DNA from: Streptomyces chattanoogensis
Lineage (GTDB): Bacteria > Actinomycetota > Actinomycetes > Streptomycetales > Streptomycetaceae
NCBI RefSeq assembly: GCF_001294335.1
Contig: NZ_LGKG01000165.1
Location: 1 to 46,822 of the forward strand
Reading direction: 5' to 3'
Length of the DNA stretch: 46,822 nucleotides
In this document: positions 27,579-36,033 of the stretch, piece by piece
How the letters are laid out: the number at the start of each line of letters is the position of its first letter
Numbering within the stretch: position 1 is the first letter of the stretch
Program-made: the position numbers and the translations under genes
The notes under the pieces: generated by a model
What the model saw: only the letters and a program-made list of their open reading frames with translations
The model's database searches: none
Told to the model about the DNA's origin: nothing

Positions 27579-28039
27579 ACGTCCCTCCTCCGGCCGGCGG
27601 CGACCGGCTTCCAGTGCCAGGTCCTCCAGGTGTGCTCCGCGTCCTCGTCGAGCACCCCCGGCACCAGTTCCACCTCCGCGCCCACCTCGAGGTCCGCGAC
27701 GGTCACACCGGGCGCCGCCTGCCCGAGCACCACCATCCGCTCGGCCGCCAGCTCCACCGCGACCAGCGTGTACGGCTGCCATTCGGCGTCCGGATCGCTG
27801 ACGTACGGAGCGGGCGGCCGATAGTGCGCGTCGGTGTACGACCAGACCGTGCCGTGGCGGGAGAGCGGCACCTCCACCAGCTCGCCGCCCGCGCAGCCGG
27901 GGTTGCGGCAGAAGCAGTCCTCGCGGGGGAAGAACACCGCATCGCAGGCCCGGCACCGCGTCCCCAGCAGCCGGAACTCCGCGGGGCCGGCGTCCGGATC
28001 GAACCACCCCGGCACCACGGGCTTGGGTGTGCGTGGCAC
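27575..28039 (-). CDS. Zn-ribbon/OB-fold DUF35 protein (ChsH2-like partner)
   Basis: A 154-residue protein. The N-terminal rubredoxin-like zinc ribbon has C29-x2-C32 and C44-x4-C49. An OB-fold follows (HGTVWSYTDAHYRPP, then YTLVAVEL, ending in GAEVELVPG). DUF35 proteins bind acyl-CoA and form complexes with Ltp-type thiolases. Four-base overlap with the thiolase start indicates coupled synthesis. It is divergent from the ABC transporter operon over a 132-bp region with TGACG/CGTCA repeats. Confidence 0.85.
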   Translation of the reverse strand: MPRTPKPVVPGWFDPDAGPAEFRLLGTRCRACDAVFFPREDCFCRNPGCAGGELVEVPLSRHGTVWSYTDAHYRPPAPYVSDPDAEWQPYTLVAVELAAERMVVLGQAAPGVTVADLEVGAEVELVPGVLDEDAEHTWRTWHWKPVAAGRRRDV

Positions 28040-28055
28040 GGCGCCTCCCGGAAAG

Positions 28056-28090
28056 CGTCACTGACGGACGTCATAACTGACGGTACGTCA
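28056..28090. promoter_or_regulatory. Tandem TGACG/CGTCA palindromes in divergent promoter
   Basis: TGACGGACGTCA (28062-28073) and TGACGGTACGTCA (28078-28090) are adjacent imperfect palindromes 16 bp apart, with another CGTCA immediately left (28056-28060). They lie within 55 bp of the DUF35 start, in the divergent gap with potA. The site looks like a double operator for a dimeric regulator, possibly TetR or GntR type. No cognate regulator gene is next to it. Confidence 0.5.
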
Positions 28091-28171
28091 GGAGTGTGGC
28101 ATGCTGCCGCCCGGCGCGGAACCCCGGTACAGTCGCCGGCGCGATCAAGCCGTGCACGAGGGGGAGCGCCC

Positions 28172-29239
28172 GTGACCGAAGCCGCCCGCGCCGCTGCCGA
28201 TGCCGCCCGTACGACCGCACCCCACGCCGTCCGGCTGACCGGCGTCGCCAAGGACTACGGCCCGGTCCGTGCCGTGAACGACGTCGAACTCACCGTCCAC
28301 CAGGGCGAGTTCTTCTCCCTCCTCGGCCCCTCCGGCTCCGGCAAGACCACCCTGCTGCGTCTGATCGCCGGCTTCGAACGCCCCACCGCCGGCCGTATCG
28401 CGCTCGCCGGCCGGGATGTCACCGCCCTCCCGCCCAGCCGCCGCGACGTCCACACCGTCTTCCAGGACTACGCCCTCTTCCCGCATATGACCGTCGAGCA
28501 GAACGTCGCCTACGCGCTGACCGTGCGCGGGGTCCGCAAGGCCGAACGCCTCGCCCGCGCCCGCGAGGGCCTGGCGACCGTCCGGCTCGACGGCTACGGG
28601 CCGCGCCGCCCCGCACAGCTCTCCGGCGGCCAGCGCCAGCGCGTCGCCCTGGCCCGCGCCCTGATCGACAGCCCCGGACTGCTGCTGCTCGACGAACCCC
28701 TCGGTGCCCTCGACCTCGGACTGCGGCACGAGATGCAGGCGGAACTCAAGCGCATCCAGCGCGCCACCGGGGTCACCTTCCTCCTGGTCACCCACGACCA
28801 GGAGGAGGCGCTGACGCTCAGTGACCGCCTCGCCGTCCTCGACGGCGGCCGCATCGAGCAGACCGGCCCGCCGCTGGAGGTCTACGACCGCCCGGCCAGC
28901 GCGTTTGTCGCGGGCTTCGTCGGCACCACCAATCTGCTGCGGGACGAGGCGGCGGTGCGCGTCGTCGGCGCCCCGGGCACGTACAGTATCCGCCCCGAAC
29001 GGATCCGCATCGCGCCGCCCGGCAGCGTCCCGGGCCCGGGGGAGCGGTGTCTGCCCGGCCGCATCGCCGAGATCGCCCACGCCGGCGCCCACACCCGTTT
29101 CACGGTCCGTCTCGAAGCCGGTGACGACCGCCTCACCGTGCTCCGGCAGCACACCGCACGACTGCCGGAGGCGGCCCGTACCGGGGCGGCGGTGAACCTC
29201 GTATGGGACACCGGCGATGCCTTCGCCGTGCCGGGCTGA
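28172..29239 (+). CDS. ABC transporter ATPase, polyamine (PotA) type
   Basis: A 355-residue ATPase of the spermidine/putrescine or iron(III) importer family. Walker [10 protein letters not shown] is at 52-60, followed by Q-loop VFQDYALF, signature [15 protein letters not shown], Walker [13 protein letters not shown] and switch [11 protein letters not shown]-terminal TOBE-like domain starts near residue 260 ([14 protein letters not shown]). The GTG at 28172 is preceded by GGGGGAG. It is first in a run of four importer genes on the same strand, separated from the lipoprotein gene by 176 bp that contain a 7-bp array. Confidence 0.9.
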   Translation: MTEAARAAADAARTTAPHAVRLTGVAKDYGPVRAVNDVELTVHQGEFFSLLGPSGSGKTTLLRLIAGFERPTAGRIALAGRDVTALPPSRRDVHTVFQDYALFPHMTVEQNVAYALTVRGVRKAERLARAREGLATVRLDGYGPRRPAQLSGGQRQRVALARALIDSPGLLLLDEPLGALDLGLRHEMQAELKRIQRATGVTFLLVTHDQEEALTLSDRLAVLDGGRIEQTGPPLEVYDRPASAFVAGFVGTTNLLRDEAAVRVVGAPGTYSIRPERIRIAPPGSVPGPGERCLPGRIAEIAHAGAHTRFTVRLEAGDDRLTVLRQHTARLPEAARTGAAVNLVWDTGDAFAVPG

Positions 29240-29280
29240 CCGCCCCCGCGCCGGGCCGGCCTCCCCGGTACCGGACTGTT

Positions 29281-29337
29281 GGACGTCGGATGTCGGATGT
29301 CGGATGTCGCATGCCGGGCTGTTGGACGTCGGACGTC
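29281..29337. repeat. 7-bp tandem array between ATPase and lipoprotein genes
   Basis: Heptamers GGACGTC or GGATGTC follow in sequence at 29281, 29288, 29295 and 29302, then a degenerate GCATGCC, then two more at 29324 and 29331. CTGTTGGACGTCGGA occurs twice (29276 and 29319). The unit equals half of the 14-bp unit at 10345-10442, so the two arrays are related. Confidence 0.75.
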
Positions 29338-29415
29338 CCACGCGCTCTGGTGGCGAATGGCTGGTTTCCGGATACTGGCGGGGCCCGACAGCCGTGTGCG
29401 ACAGGGGAGTTCACC

Positions 29416-30591
29416 ATGCGCTGCGCGAATCCGTGGAAGGCCGCCGTGGCGGCCGGTGTCCTGCTGCTGACCGCCGCGTGCGGATCCGGCGGCGGTGCGG
29501 GCGAGAAGGCCCCCGCCGAGCAGAAGACCCTCGGCAAGGGGGAGGGCCGGGTCGACATCATCGCCTGGGCCGGCTATGCCGAGGACGGTTCCAACGACCC
29601 CAGGACCGACTGGGTGCACCCCTTCGAGAAACGGACCGGCTGCAAGGTCAACACCAAGATCGCCGGGACCTCCGACGAAATGGTCTCGCTGATGAAGACC
29701 GGCCAGTACGACACCGTCTCCGCCTCCGGCGACGCCACCCTGCGGCTGATCGCCGCCAAGGACGTGGCCCCCGTCAACACCGGGCTGGTCCCGAACTACC
29801 GCGATGTCTTCCCCGGCCTGAAGATGCGCCCGTTCAACTCCAGGAACGGGCAGATGTACGGCATTCCGCACGGCCGCGGCGCCAATCTGCTGATGTACCG
29901 CACCGACAAGGTGTCCCCGGCCCCCGACTCCTGGAAGGCCGTCTTCGACGGCGCGGCGACGTACTCGGGCAAGGTGACCGCGTACGACTCGCCCATCTAC
30001 ATCGCCGATGCCGCGCTCTATCTGATGAAGACCAGGCCCGCGCTCGGCATCAAGGACCCGTACGCGCTGGACAGCAAGCAACTCGCCGCCGCTGTAAGCC
30101 TGTTGAAGAAACAGCGGCAGCACATCGGCGAGTACTGGAGCGACTACCAGAAGGAAGTCACCGCCTTCAAGGGCGGCGACAGTGTCATCGGCACCACCTG
30201 GCAGGTCATCGCCAACACCGCCGCGGCGGAAAAGGCGCCGGTCAAGGCCGTACTCCCCAAGGAAGGCGCGACCGGCTGGTCCGACACCTGGATGGTCTCT
30301 GCCAAGGCGAAGCATCCCAACTGCGCCTACAAATGGCTCGACTGGATCGTCTCCCCGAAGGTGAACGCCCAGGTGGCCGAGTATTTCGGCGAGGCACCGG
30401 CGAACGCCAGGGCCTGCCGCGAGACCACCGACCCGCACCACTGCGCGGTCTTCCACGCCGCCGACGAGCGCTACTACCGCCGTGTCCACTTCTGGACCAC
30501 CCCCGTCCCGCAGTGCCTCGACGGGCGGAAGGGCGTCAAGTGCACGGACTACGCGGAATGGACCCGGGCCTGGACGGAGATCAAGGGCTGA
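29416..30591 (+). CDS. Substrate-binding lipoprotein, polyamine (PotD) type
   Basis: A 391-residue secreted lipoprotein. The signal peptide ends in a lipobox LLLTAAC with Cys22 as the lipid site. The body is a type-2 periplasmic binding fold: DIIAWAGYAED near the start of the mature domain, then EKRTGCKVNTKIAGTSDEM, a GIPHGRGANLLMYRTDKV segment and a WMVSAKAKHPNCAYKWLDW motif near the C-terminus. These resemble PotD and other polyamine or amine binders. Ligand identity is inferred only from family and gene order. Confidence 0.85.
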   Translation: MRCANPWKAAVAAGVLLLTAACGSGGGAGEKAPAEQKTLGKGEGRVDIIAWAGYAEDGSNDPRTDWVHPFEKRTGCKVNTKIAGTSDEMVSLMKTGQYDTVSASGDATLRLIAAKDVAPVNTGLVPNYRDVFPGLKMRPFNSRNGQMYGIPHGRGANLLMYRTDKVSPAPDSWKAVFDGAATYSGKVTAYDSPIYIADAALYLMKTRPALGIKDPYALDSKQLAAAVSLLKKQRQHIGEYWSDYQKEVTAFKGGDSVIGTTWQVIANTAAAEKAPVKAVLPKEGATGWSDTWMVSAKAKHPNCAYKWLDWIVSPKVNAQVAEYFGEAPANARACRETTDPHHCAVFHAADERYYRRVHFWTTPVPQCLDGRKGVKCTDYAEWTRAWTEIKG

Positions 30592-30597
30592 GGGCCC

Positions 30598-31437
30598 ATG
30601 CCCACGACGGACCGCGCCCGCGGCCGGCTCGCCGCCCTCCTCGCCCCGCCCCTCCTCTGGCTGGTCCTCGCCTACCTGGGCTCCCTCGCGGTGCTCCTCC
30701 TCTCCGCCTTCTGGACCACCGACCCCTTCACCTCCGACGTCGTCCGCTCCTTCACCACGGACAACTTCCGCGAGATCCTCGGCACCCCCGTCTACCGCAC
30801 CGTCGCCCTGCGCACCCTGGGCATCGCCGTCACCGTCACCCTCCTCGACGCCGCCCTCGCCCTCCCGGTCGCCTTCTTCATGGCCCGGGTGGCGACCGGA
30901 CGGCTGCGCCGCGCCCTCGTGGTGGCCGTCCTCACCCCGCTGTGGGCGGGCTACCTGGTCAAGGCGTACGCCTGGCGGGTGATGCTCGGCGAGCACGGCA
31001 TCGTCAACGCAGCGCTCGAGCCGTTCGGTCTGCGCGGCCCGGGGTACGGAGTGAGTGCCGTCGTCATCGTGCTCGCCTACCTCTGGCTGCCGTACATGAT
31101 CCTGCCGGTGTACGCGGCCCTGGAACGGCTGCCCGCCCGACAGCTGGAGGCCTCCGCCGACCTCGGGGCGGGCACGCTCAGAACGCTGGGATCCGTCGTC
31201 GCCCCGGCCGTCCGCCCGGCGCTCCTGGCCGGGTCCGTGTTCACCTTCTCCCTCTCCCTCGGTGACTACCTCACCGTGCAGATCGTCGGCGGCCGTACCC
31301 AGCTCCTGGGCAATGTCATCGCCTCCCAGGTCACCCTCGACCTGCCGCTCGCCGCGGCCCTGTCGGCCGTCCCCGTGGCGCTCATCGTCTGCTACCTCGC
31401 CGCCGTCCGCCGGGCGGGCGCCCTCGACTCCCTCTAG
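30598..31437 (+). CDS. ABC transporter permease, PotB type
   Basis: A 279-residue permease with six predicted membrane helices. The cytoplasmic EAA loop appears as LEASADLGAGTLRTLGSVVAPAVRP, the contact site for the ATPase. It begins 6 bp after the lipoprotein gene, so the two are co-transcribed. Position and the N-terminal LLWLVLAYLGSLAVLLLSAF resemble PotB. The partner permease follows 15 bp downstream. Confidence 0.85.
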   Translation: MPTTDRARGRLAALLAPPLLWLVLAYLGSLAVLLLSAFWTTDPFTSDVVRSFTTDNFREILGTPVYRTVALRTLGIAVTVTLLDAALALPVAFFMARVATGRLRRALVVAVLTPLWAGYLVKAYAWRVMLGEHGIVNAALEPFGLRGPGYGVSAVVIVLAYLWLPYMILPVYAALERLPARQLEASADLGAGTLRTLGSVVAPAVRPALLAGSVFTFSLSLGDYLTVQIVGGRTQLLGNVIASQVTLDLPLAAALSAVPVALIVCYLAAVRRAGALDSL

Positions 31438-31452
31438 CCAGGAGGTGGTTCG

Positions 31453-32265
31453 GTGCATCTGTCGCGCACCGCCCGCGTCGTGCTCGGCTGCATCACGGCC
31501 GCCGGCCTCACCCTCGTCCATCTCCCCCTCCTCCTGGTCGTCCTCAACTCCGTCAACGCCGACCGCTCCTTCGCCTGGCCGCCCACCGCCCTCACCGGCG
31601 CCTGGTGGCACCGCGCCCTGCACAGCGCGGGCGCCCGCGACGCCCTGTGGACCTCAGTGCGGGCGGGCCTCGGCGCCACCGTCATCGCCCTGGTCCTCGG
31701 CTCGCTCGCCGCCTTCGCCGTGCACCGGCACCGCTTCTTCGGCCGCCGGACCGTCTCGTTCCTGATCGTGCTGCCGATCGCCCTCCCCGGCATCGTCACC
31801 GGCATTGCGCTCAACGCCGCGTTCCGCACCGTCCTGGAGCCGCTCGGCATCGGCTTCGGCCTGTTCACCGTCGTCGTCGGCCATGCGACCTTCTGCGTGG
31901 TCATCGTCTTCAACAACGTGGCCGCGCGGCTCCGCCGGATCGCCCCCTCCCAGGCCGAGGCCTCCGCCGACCTGGGCGCCCGCCCCTGGCAGACCCTGCG
32001 GTACGTCACCTTCCCGGCGCTGCGCCCGGCCTTCTTCGCGGGCGCCCTGCTGGCCTTCGCGCTCTCCTTCGACGAGGTCGTGGTGACCACGTTCACCGCG
32101 GGCGCGGGCACCAGGACGCTGCCCCTCTGGATCTACGAGAACCTCGCGCGCCCTCACCAGGCGCCGGTCGTCGATGTCGTCGCCACACTGCTGATCGCGC
32201 TGTCGGTGCTCCCCGTGTACGCGGCGCAGCGGCTGTCCGCGGACCCGGCGGGCGGACGGCTCTGA
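31453..32265 (+). CDS. ABC transporter permease, PotC type
   Basis: A 270-residue permease with six membrane helices. It has the EAA loop AEASADLGARPWQTLRYVTF and the FALSFDEVVVTTF motif typical of PotC-type subunits. The GTG at 31453 follows AGGAGG at 31440-31445. It completes the importer, giving order ATPase, binding protein, permease, permease. A terminator-like duplicated hairpin follows at 32299-32346. Confidence 0.85.
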   Translation: MHLSRTARVVLGCITAAGLTLVHLPLLLVVLNSVNADRSFAWPPTALTGAWWHRALHSAGARDALWTSVRAGLGATVIALVLGSLAAFAVHRHRFFGRRTVSFLIVLPIALPGIVTGIALNAAFRTVLEPLGIGFGLFTVVVGHATFCVVIVFNNVAARLRRIAPSQAEASADLGARPWQTLRYVTFPALRPAFFAGALLAFALSFDEVVVTTFTAGAGTRTLPLWIYENLARPHQAPVVDVVATLLIALSVLPVYAAQRLSADPAGGRL

Positions 32266-32298
32266 GGCGGCGTCACCACGCCACGCGCGCCGGACAGC

Positions 32299-32346
32299 CA
32301 TGACGCGCCCGCCTGCCGGGCGCATGACGCGCCCGCCTGCCGGGTG
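32299..32346. terminator. Duplicated 24-bp hairpin, probable terminator
   Basis: A 24-bp unit (ATGACGCGCCCGCCTGCC then GGGCGC or GGGTGC) occurs twice, starting at 32299 and 32323. The first can fold as GCGCCCG/CGGGCGC, and the pair lies between the convergent permease and DUF962 genes. It probably ends both transcripts. Confidence 0.55.
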
Positions 32347-32349
32347 CCG

Positions 32350-32721
32350 TCAGCGGCCGTTCTCCGCCAGCCACTTCGCGGCGGTCTCGGCCAGCTCCGC
32401 ATCCCGCCCCGCCAGCATCATCCGGATCATCTGCGCATCCCCGCGCAGCGACCACGCGGGGTGCCCGAAGGTGGCGGGGTTGTTGCCCTCGATGAGGAAG
32501 TGCGCGGGCCAGGCCGTGCCGTAGCCGATGACGGGCAGCGCGAGCAGCAGCCCGGGCCGGCGCCGCAGCACCCCGTACGCGGACAGCGCCAGGCCGGTGA
32601 GCGTGCCGGTGAGGTGGATCCAGCGGGTGGCGGCCTTGGAATGCATCGCGACGTAGTAGGGCCAGAACTCCTCGTACGAGCCGAACTCCCGGGCGGTGCC
32701 TCGATCCGTCGTGTCGGTCAT
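32350..32721 (-). CDS. DUF962 (Mpo1-like) small membrane protein
   Basis: A 123-residue protein from ATG 32721; the longer frame would overlap the promoter of the next operon. The DUF962 family motifs are FWPYYVAMHSKAATRWIHL at about residues 20-38 and AHFLIEGNNPATFGHPAWSL near residue 80. Two central hydrophobic helices lie between them (LTGLALSAYGVL, LLLALPVIGYG). Yeast Mpo1 of this family oxidises 2-hydroxy fatty acids with iron held by His residues, and bacterial roles are untested. It is divergent from the Nudix gene. Confidence 0.8.
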   Translation of the reverse strand: MTDTTDRGTAREFGSYEEFWPYYVAMHSKAATRWIHLTGTLTGLALSAYGVLRRRPGLLLALPVIGYGTAWPAHFLIEGNNPATFGHPAWSLRGDAQMIRMMLAGRDAELAETAAKWLAENGR

Positions 32722-32744
32722 GCCCGAACGGTAGTGCCACCGCT

Positions 32745-32773
32745 GGACGCTGTCAGTACCCGGTGCTATGTTG
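32745..32773 (+). promoter_or_regulatory. Putative promoter of the Nudix-kinase-VWA-PurA-like operon
   Basis: TGGACG (32745-32750) and TATGTT (32768-32773) are separated by 17 bp, an acceptable vegetative promoter for Streptomyces. The start site would fall just before the 16-bp array, so that array would lie in the leader. Confidence 0.4.
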
Positions 32774-32852
32774 TTCTCGCTTCGAGAAAGACTCAAAGTG
32801 AGAGAGACTCAAGTCGAGAAGAACTCGGGGCGAGAAGAACTCGGGGCGAGAA
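32774..32852. repeat. Palindrome and 16-bp tandem array in the Nudix-operon leader
   Basis: TTCTCG/CGAGAA (32774-32779, 32783-32788) is a 6-bp palindrome with a CTT spacer. From 32783 a 16-bp period continues at 32799, 32815, 32831 and 32847. The copies at 32815 and 32831 are identical (CGAGAAGAACTCGGGG) and the others are partial matches. Repeated CGAGAA half-sites on one helical face every 16 bp could bind a multimeric regulator, possibly the NrtR-like protein encoded next. Confidence 0.7.
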
Positions 32853-32884
32853 TGGTGAGACCGGCGAAGGCGGGAGGCGTGACC

Positions 32885-33913
32885 ATGGACGCGCAGCGGG
32901 GGAGCGGCACCGCGGCGGGCGACGGCGACGGCGAGTTCCTCGCGGCGTACGACCCGCGTGACTTTCCGGCCATCGCCGTGACCGTGGACATCGTGGTGCT
33001 GACGCTGCGTCAGGGAGCGCTGCACGTCCTGCTCGTGGAGCGCGGCGCCCGGCCGTTCAAGGGCGCCTGGGCGCTGCCCGGCGGTTTCGTCCGGGCCGGC
33101 CGGGAATCGCTCGACGAGGCGGCGGCCCGCGAACTGGCCGAGGAGACCGGGCTGGACGCCACGCACCTGGAGCGGGTGCACCTCGAGCAGCTGGGCTCGT
33201 ACGGCGATCCCGGCCGCGACCCCCGGATGCCCGTCGTCACCGTCGCCTATCTGGCCTTCGCGCCGGACCTCCCCGAGGCGCGGGGCGGCAGCGACGCCTC
33301 GGCCGCCGCCTGGGTCCCGGTCGGCGATCTGCGGCTCGGCGCCGGCGAGGAGCTCTCCAAGGACCTCGCCGAGGGTCTTTCCGCGGATCTCCCTGCGGAC
33401 CTTTCCGCAGAGCTTTCCGCAGACGTTTCCACGGACTTCGCTACAAGCGATACTCCGGCTTTCACCGAACCGGACGCGGCCCGCCCGCGTCCCCCAGAGC
33501 AGGGTCCGGGGCACGGGACCAACGGGGGTGATTCCGTGCCCCGGCCCGCAGACACCCAGCCGCCCGGCCGGTCGCTCCTCCTCGCCTTCGACCATGCGCG
33601 GATCGTCGCCGACGGCCTCGACCGCGCCCGCGCCAAGCTCGAATACACCCCGCTGGCCACGGCGTTCCTGGGCGAGGAATTCACCATCGTCGAACTCCGC
33701 GGCGTCTACGAAGCCATCTGGGGCAGCCCGCTGCACGCCGGGAACTTCCACCGCAAGGTGCTCTCGGTCCCCGGATTCGTCGAGTCCACGGGGGCGACCG
33801 CCGCCCGCGGAGGAGCCCGCGGCGGCCCCCGCGCCCGCCTCTACCGCGCGGGCGACGCCCGGCTGCTGCACCCGGCGCTGCTGCGGCCCGACCGCGAGGC
33901 CGGCGTCCGATGA
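32885..33913 (+). CDS. NrtR-like Nudix domain/winged-helix regulator
   Basis: From ATG 32885 (GGGAGG upstream) a 342-residue protein is read. The N-terminal Nudix domain has LPGGFVRAG, then a helix with E-x7-RELAEETG. The spacing from the Gly is one residue longer than the classical Nudix box, as in NrtR-type regulators that have lost hydrolysis. A linker of about 70 residues contains a SADL/SAEL/SADV repeat. The C-terminal winged helix is ATAFLGEEFTIVELRGVYEAI and NFHRKVLSVPGFVEST, typical of NrtR. Such proteins sense ADP-ribose or related nucleotides. It is first of four genes and coupled to the next by an ATGA overlap. Confidence 0.75.
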   Translation: MDAQRGSGTAAGDGDGEFLAAYDPRDFPAIAVTVDIVVLTLRQGALHVLLVERGARPFKGAWALPGGFVRAGRESLDEAAARELAEETGLDATHLERVHLEQLGSYGDPGRDPRMPVVTVAYLAFAPDLPEARGGSDASAAAWVPVGDLRLGAGEELSKDLAEGLSADLPADLSAELSADVSTDFATSDTPAFTEPDAARPRPPEQGPGHGTNGGDSVPRPADTQPPGRSLLLAFDHARIVADGLDRARAKLEYTPLATAFLGEEFTIVELRGVYEAIWGSPLHAGNFHRKVLSVPGFVESTGATAARGGARGGPRARLYRAGDARLLHPALLRPDREAGVR

Positions 33914-34968
33914 CCGGCGTCCCGGCGGCCGGCGCCGCGGGCAGCCGCGCCGAGGCCCGCGCCGCCCTGGCCGCCGCCCGCACGCCCGCCGACCTCTTCC
34001 CCGCCGACGACGCCACGGCCGTCCGCGTCCACCGCGCACTCGCCCGCCTGCTGCACCCGGACACCGTCCCGGTGGCACAACGCCCCGGCGCCGAGGCCGA
34101 GTTCGCCCGCCTCGAAGACCTCTGGCGGCGCCGTACCGCCGCCACCCGTCCCACGCTCACCACCCGCCACCGCACCTACACCCTCGGACCGGCCGTGGCC
34201 GGCGGCGATCTCGCCGTACTCCGGGAGGCGTCCTACACACAGGACGGCACCCGGCACCGCGCCCTGCTGAAGATCCCCCGCGCGGCCGCCGACAACGACC
34301 TGATGGAACGCGAGGCGCAAGCGCTGAACCGGCTGGCCCGGCGCGGCGAGGCACGCCACCGCGCCTACGCGCCCCGCCTCCTGGAATCCTTCCGGCACCG
34401 CGACCCGCACACCGGCACCGAACGCCGCGTCAACTCCCTCGCCCCGCTGGACGGCTGGCACACCCTGGCCGACGTCCGGTCCGCCCACCCCGACGGCCTC
34501 GACCCGCGCGACGCCGCCTGGATGTGGCGCCGCCTCCTGGCCGCCCTCGGCTGGGCGCACCGCACCGGCCTGGTGCACGGCGCCGTCCTGCCCGACCACG
34601 TCCTCATCCACCCCGGGAAGCACGGCCTGGTCCTCGTCGACTGGTGCTACAGCACGCCCCCCGGCGCCCGCGTCCCCGCACTCGTCGAACGCCACCGCGA
34701 CAGCTACCCGCCCGAGATCACCGGCCGCCGCCCGGCGACCGAAGCCACCGACATCCACCTCGCGTCCCGCACCATGGCCGCCCTCATGGGCCCGCGCACT
34801 CCAGAGCCGATGCGCGCCTTCCTGCGCGGCTGCACCCTCCCGTCGGAGGCCCGGCGTCCGCACGACGCCTGGCGGCTGCTGGCCGAGCTGGACGAACTCC
34901 TCGACCGCCTCTACGGGCCGCGCACCTTCCGCCCGTTCACCATGCCGGAACCGGCCCGGCGGCCGTGA
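33910..34968 (+). CDS. J-domain-like/pseudokinase fusion protein
   Basis: A 352-residue protein. The N-terminus has a J-domain-like helix pair with HPD at residues 49-51 (RLLHPDTVPVAQR). A protein-kinase-like fold follows, with Lys121 (ALLKIPR) and Glu133 (LMEREAQAL). The catalytic loop HGAVLPDHVLI (223-233) lacks the usual HRD Asp, while Asp244 in LVLVDWCYS stands where DFG would be. It may bind nucleotide but is probably a weak or inactive kinase. ATGA overlap with the Nudix gene and position before a VWA protein place it in the same complex or pathway. Confidence 0.7.
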   Translation: MTGVPAAGAAGSRAEARAALAAARTPADLFPADDATAVRVHRALARLLHPDTVPVAQRPGAEAEFARLEDLWRRRTAATRPTLTTRHRTYTLGPAVAGGDLAVLREASYTQDGTRHRALLKIPRAAADNDLMEREAQALNRLARRGEARHRAYAPRLLESFRHRDPHTGTERRVNSLAPLDGWHTLADVRSAHPDGLDPRDAAWMWRRLLAALGWAHRTGLVHGAVLPDHVLIHPGKHGLVLVDWCYSTPPGARVPALVERHRDSYPPEITGRRPATEATDIHLASRTMAALMGPRTPEPMRAFLRGCTLPSEARRPHDAWRLLAELDELLDRLYGPRTFRPFTMPEPARRP

Positions 34969-35007
34969 CCACCCGTATCCACGCACCATCACTCAGGGGG
35001 AATCACC

Positions 35008-36024
35008 ATGGGCAGCGGAACCTGGTCCACCAACGTCTACGGCGCCGCGGCGAGCTACCGCGCCGCCTCCGGTGCCAGCGCCTTCGACTACAGCGACCGC
35101 CTCACCACCTCGGCCCCGCGCCACACCTGGACGGCACACCCGTCGCTCGACCCCAAGGGCCTCACCACCCGCGAGAGCCGCGACTCCGACGAACACCCCG
35201 CCTCGCTGGCCGTCTCCGTCCTCTTCGACGTGACCGGATCCATGCGGACCGTCCCGCGCGTCCTGCAGACCAAGCTGCCCGAACTGTTCGGCCTGCTGCT
35301 GCGCAAGGGGTACGCCGCACACCCGCAGATCCTCTTCGGCGCGGTCGGCGACGCCACCTGCGACCGGGTGCCGCTCCAGCTCGGCCAGTTCGAGTCCGAC
35401 AACCGCATGGACGACGACCTCGGCAACATCCTCCTGGAGGGCGGCGGAGGCGGCCAGCTCACCGAGTCGTACGAGCTCGCCCTCTACGCCATGGCCCGCC
35501 ACACCGGCATCGACTGCCACGAGAAGCGCGGCCGTCGCGGCTATCTCTTCCTCATCGGCGACGAGATGCCCTACGGCAAGGTCAAGGCCCGCGAGGTCCG
35601 GGCGGTCTTCGGCGACGAGATCCACGAGGACATCCCGATCGCCGCCGTACTGGCCGAGGTACGGCAGAAGTTCGACGTCTACTTCATCGTCCCGGCGGGC
35701 GCCGCCCACGTCGGCAACACCGCCGTCCTGGGCACCTGGCGCAAGCTCCTCGGCCAGAACGTCATCGAACTCGACGACCTCGGCGCCGTCTGCGAGACCA
35801 TCGCGCTGACCATCGGGCTCGGCGAGGAGGCCATCGACCTCGCGGCCGGACTCGACGACCTCACCGACATCGGCTCCGATGCGGGCGCCACCGTCGGCAA
35901 GGCGCTGGCCACGCTGGGCCGGGGGAGCGGCACCGTGGCCCGCTCGTCCGTACCGCTCATCGACCCCCACGCCGACACCGGCACCGACGCCGGCCCAGGG
36001 GCGGGCGACACCACCCGCCTGTAA
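35008..36024 (+). CDS. VWA-domain (MIDAS) protein
   Basis: A 338-residue cytoplasmic protein. The metal-ion-dependent adhesion site is SVLFDVTGSMR, with D74, T76 and S78. Later acidic residues lie in GAVGDAT and LFLIGDEMP. The first 60 residues are Ser/Thr/Tyr-rich and the last 40 are disordered. VWA proteins mediate metal-dependent assembly, often with kinases or AAA+ ATPases. A ribosome binding site (AGGGGG) precedes the ATG, 39 bp after the pseudokinase gene. The next gene starts 9 bp downstream. Confidence 0.75.
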   Translation: MGSGTWSTNVYGAAASYRAASGASAFDYSDRLTTSAPRHTWTAHPSLDPKGLTTRESRDSDEHPASLAVSVLFDVTGSMRTVPRVLQTKLPELFGLLLRKGYAAHPQILFGAVGDATCDRVPLQLGQFESDNRMDDDLGNILLEGGGGGQLTESYELALYAMARHTGIDCHEKRGRRGYLFLIGDEMPYGKVKAREVRAVFGDEIHEDIPIAAVLAEVRQKFDVYFIVPAGAAHVGNTAVLGTWRKLLGQNVIELDDLGAVCETIALTIGLGEEAIDLAAGLDDLTDIGSDAGATVGKALATLGRGSGTVARSSVPLIDPHADTGTDAGPGAGDTTRL

Positions 36025-36033
36025 GGACCCCTC

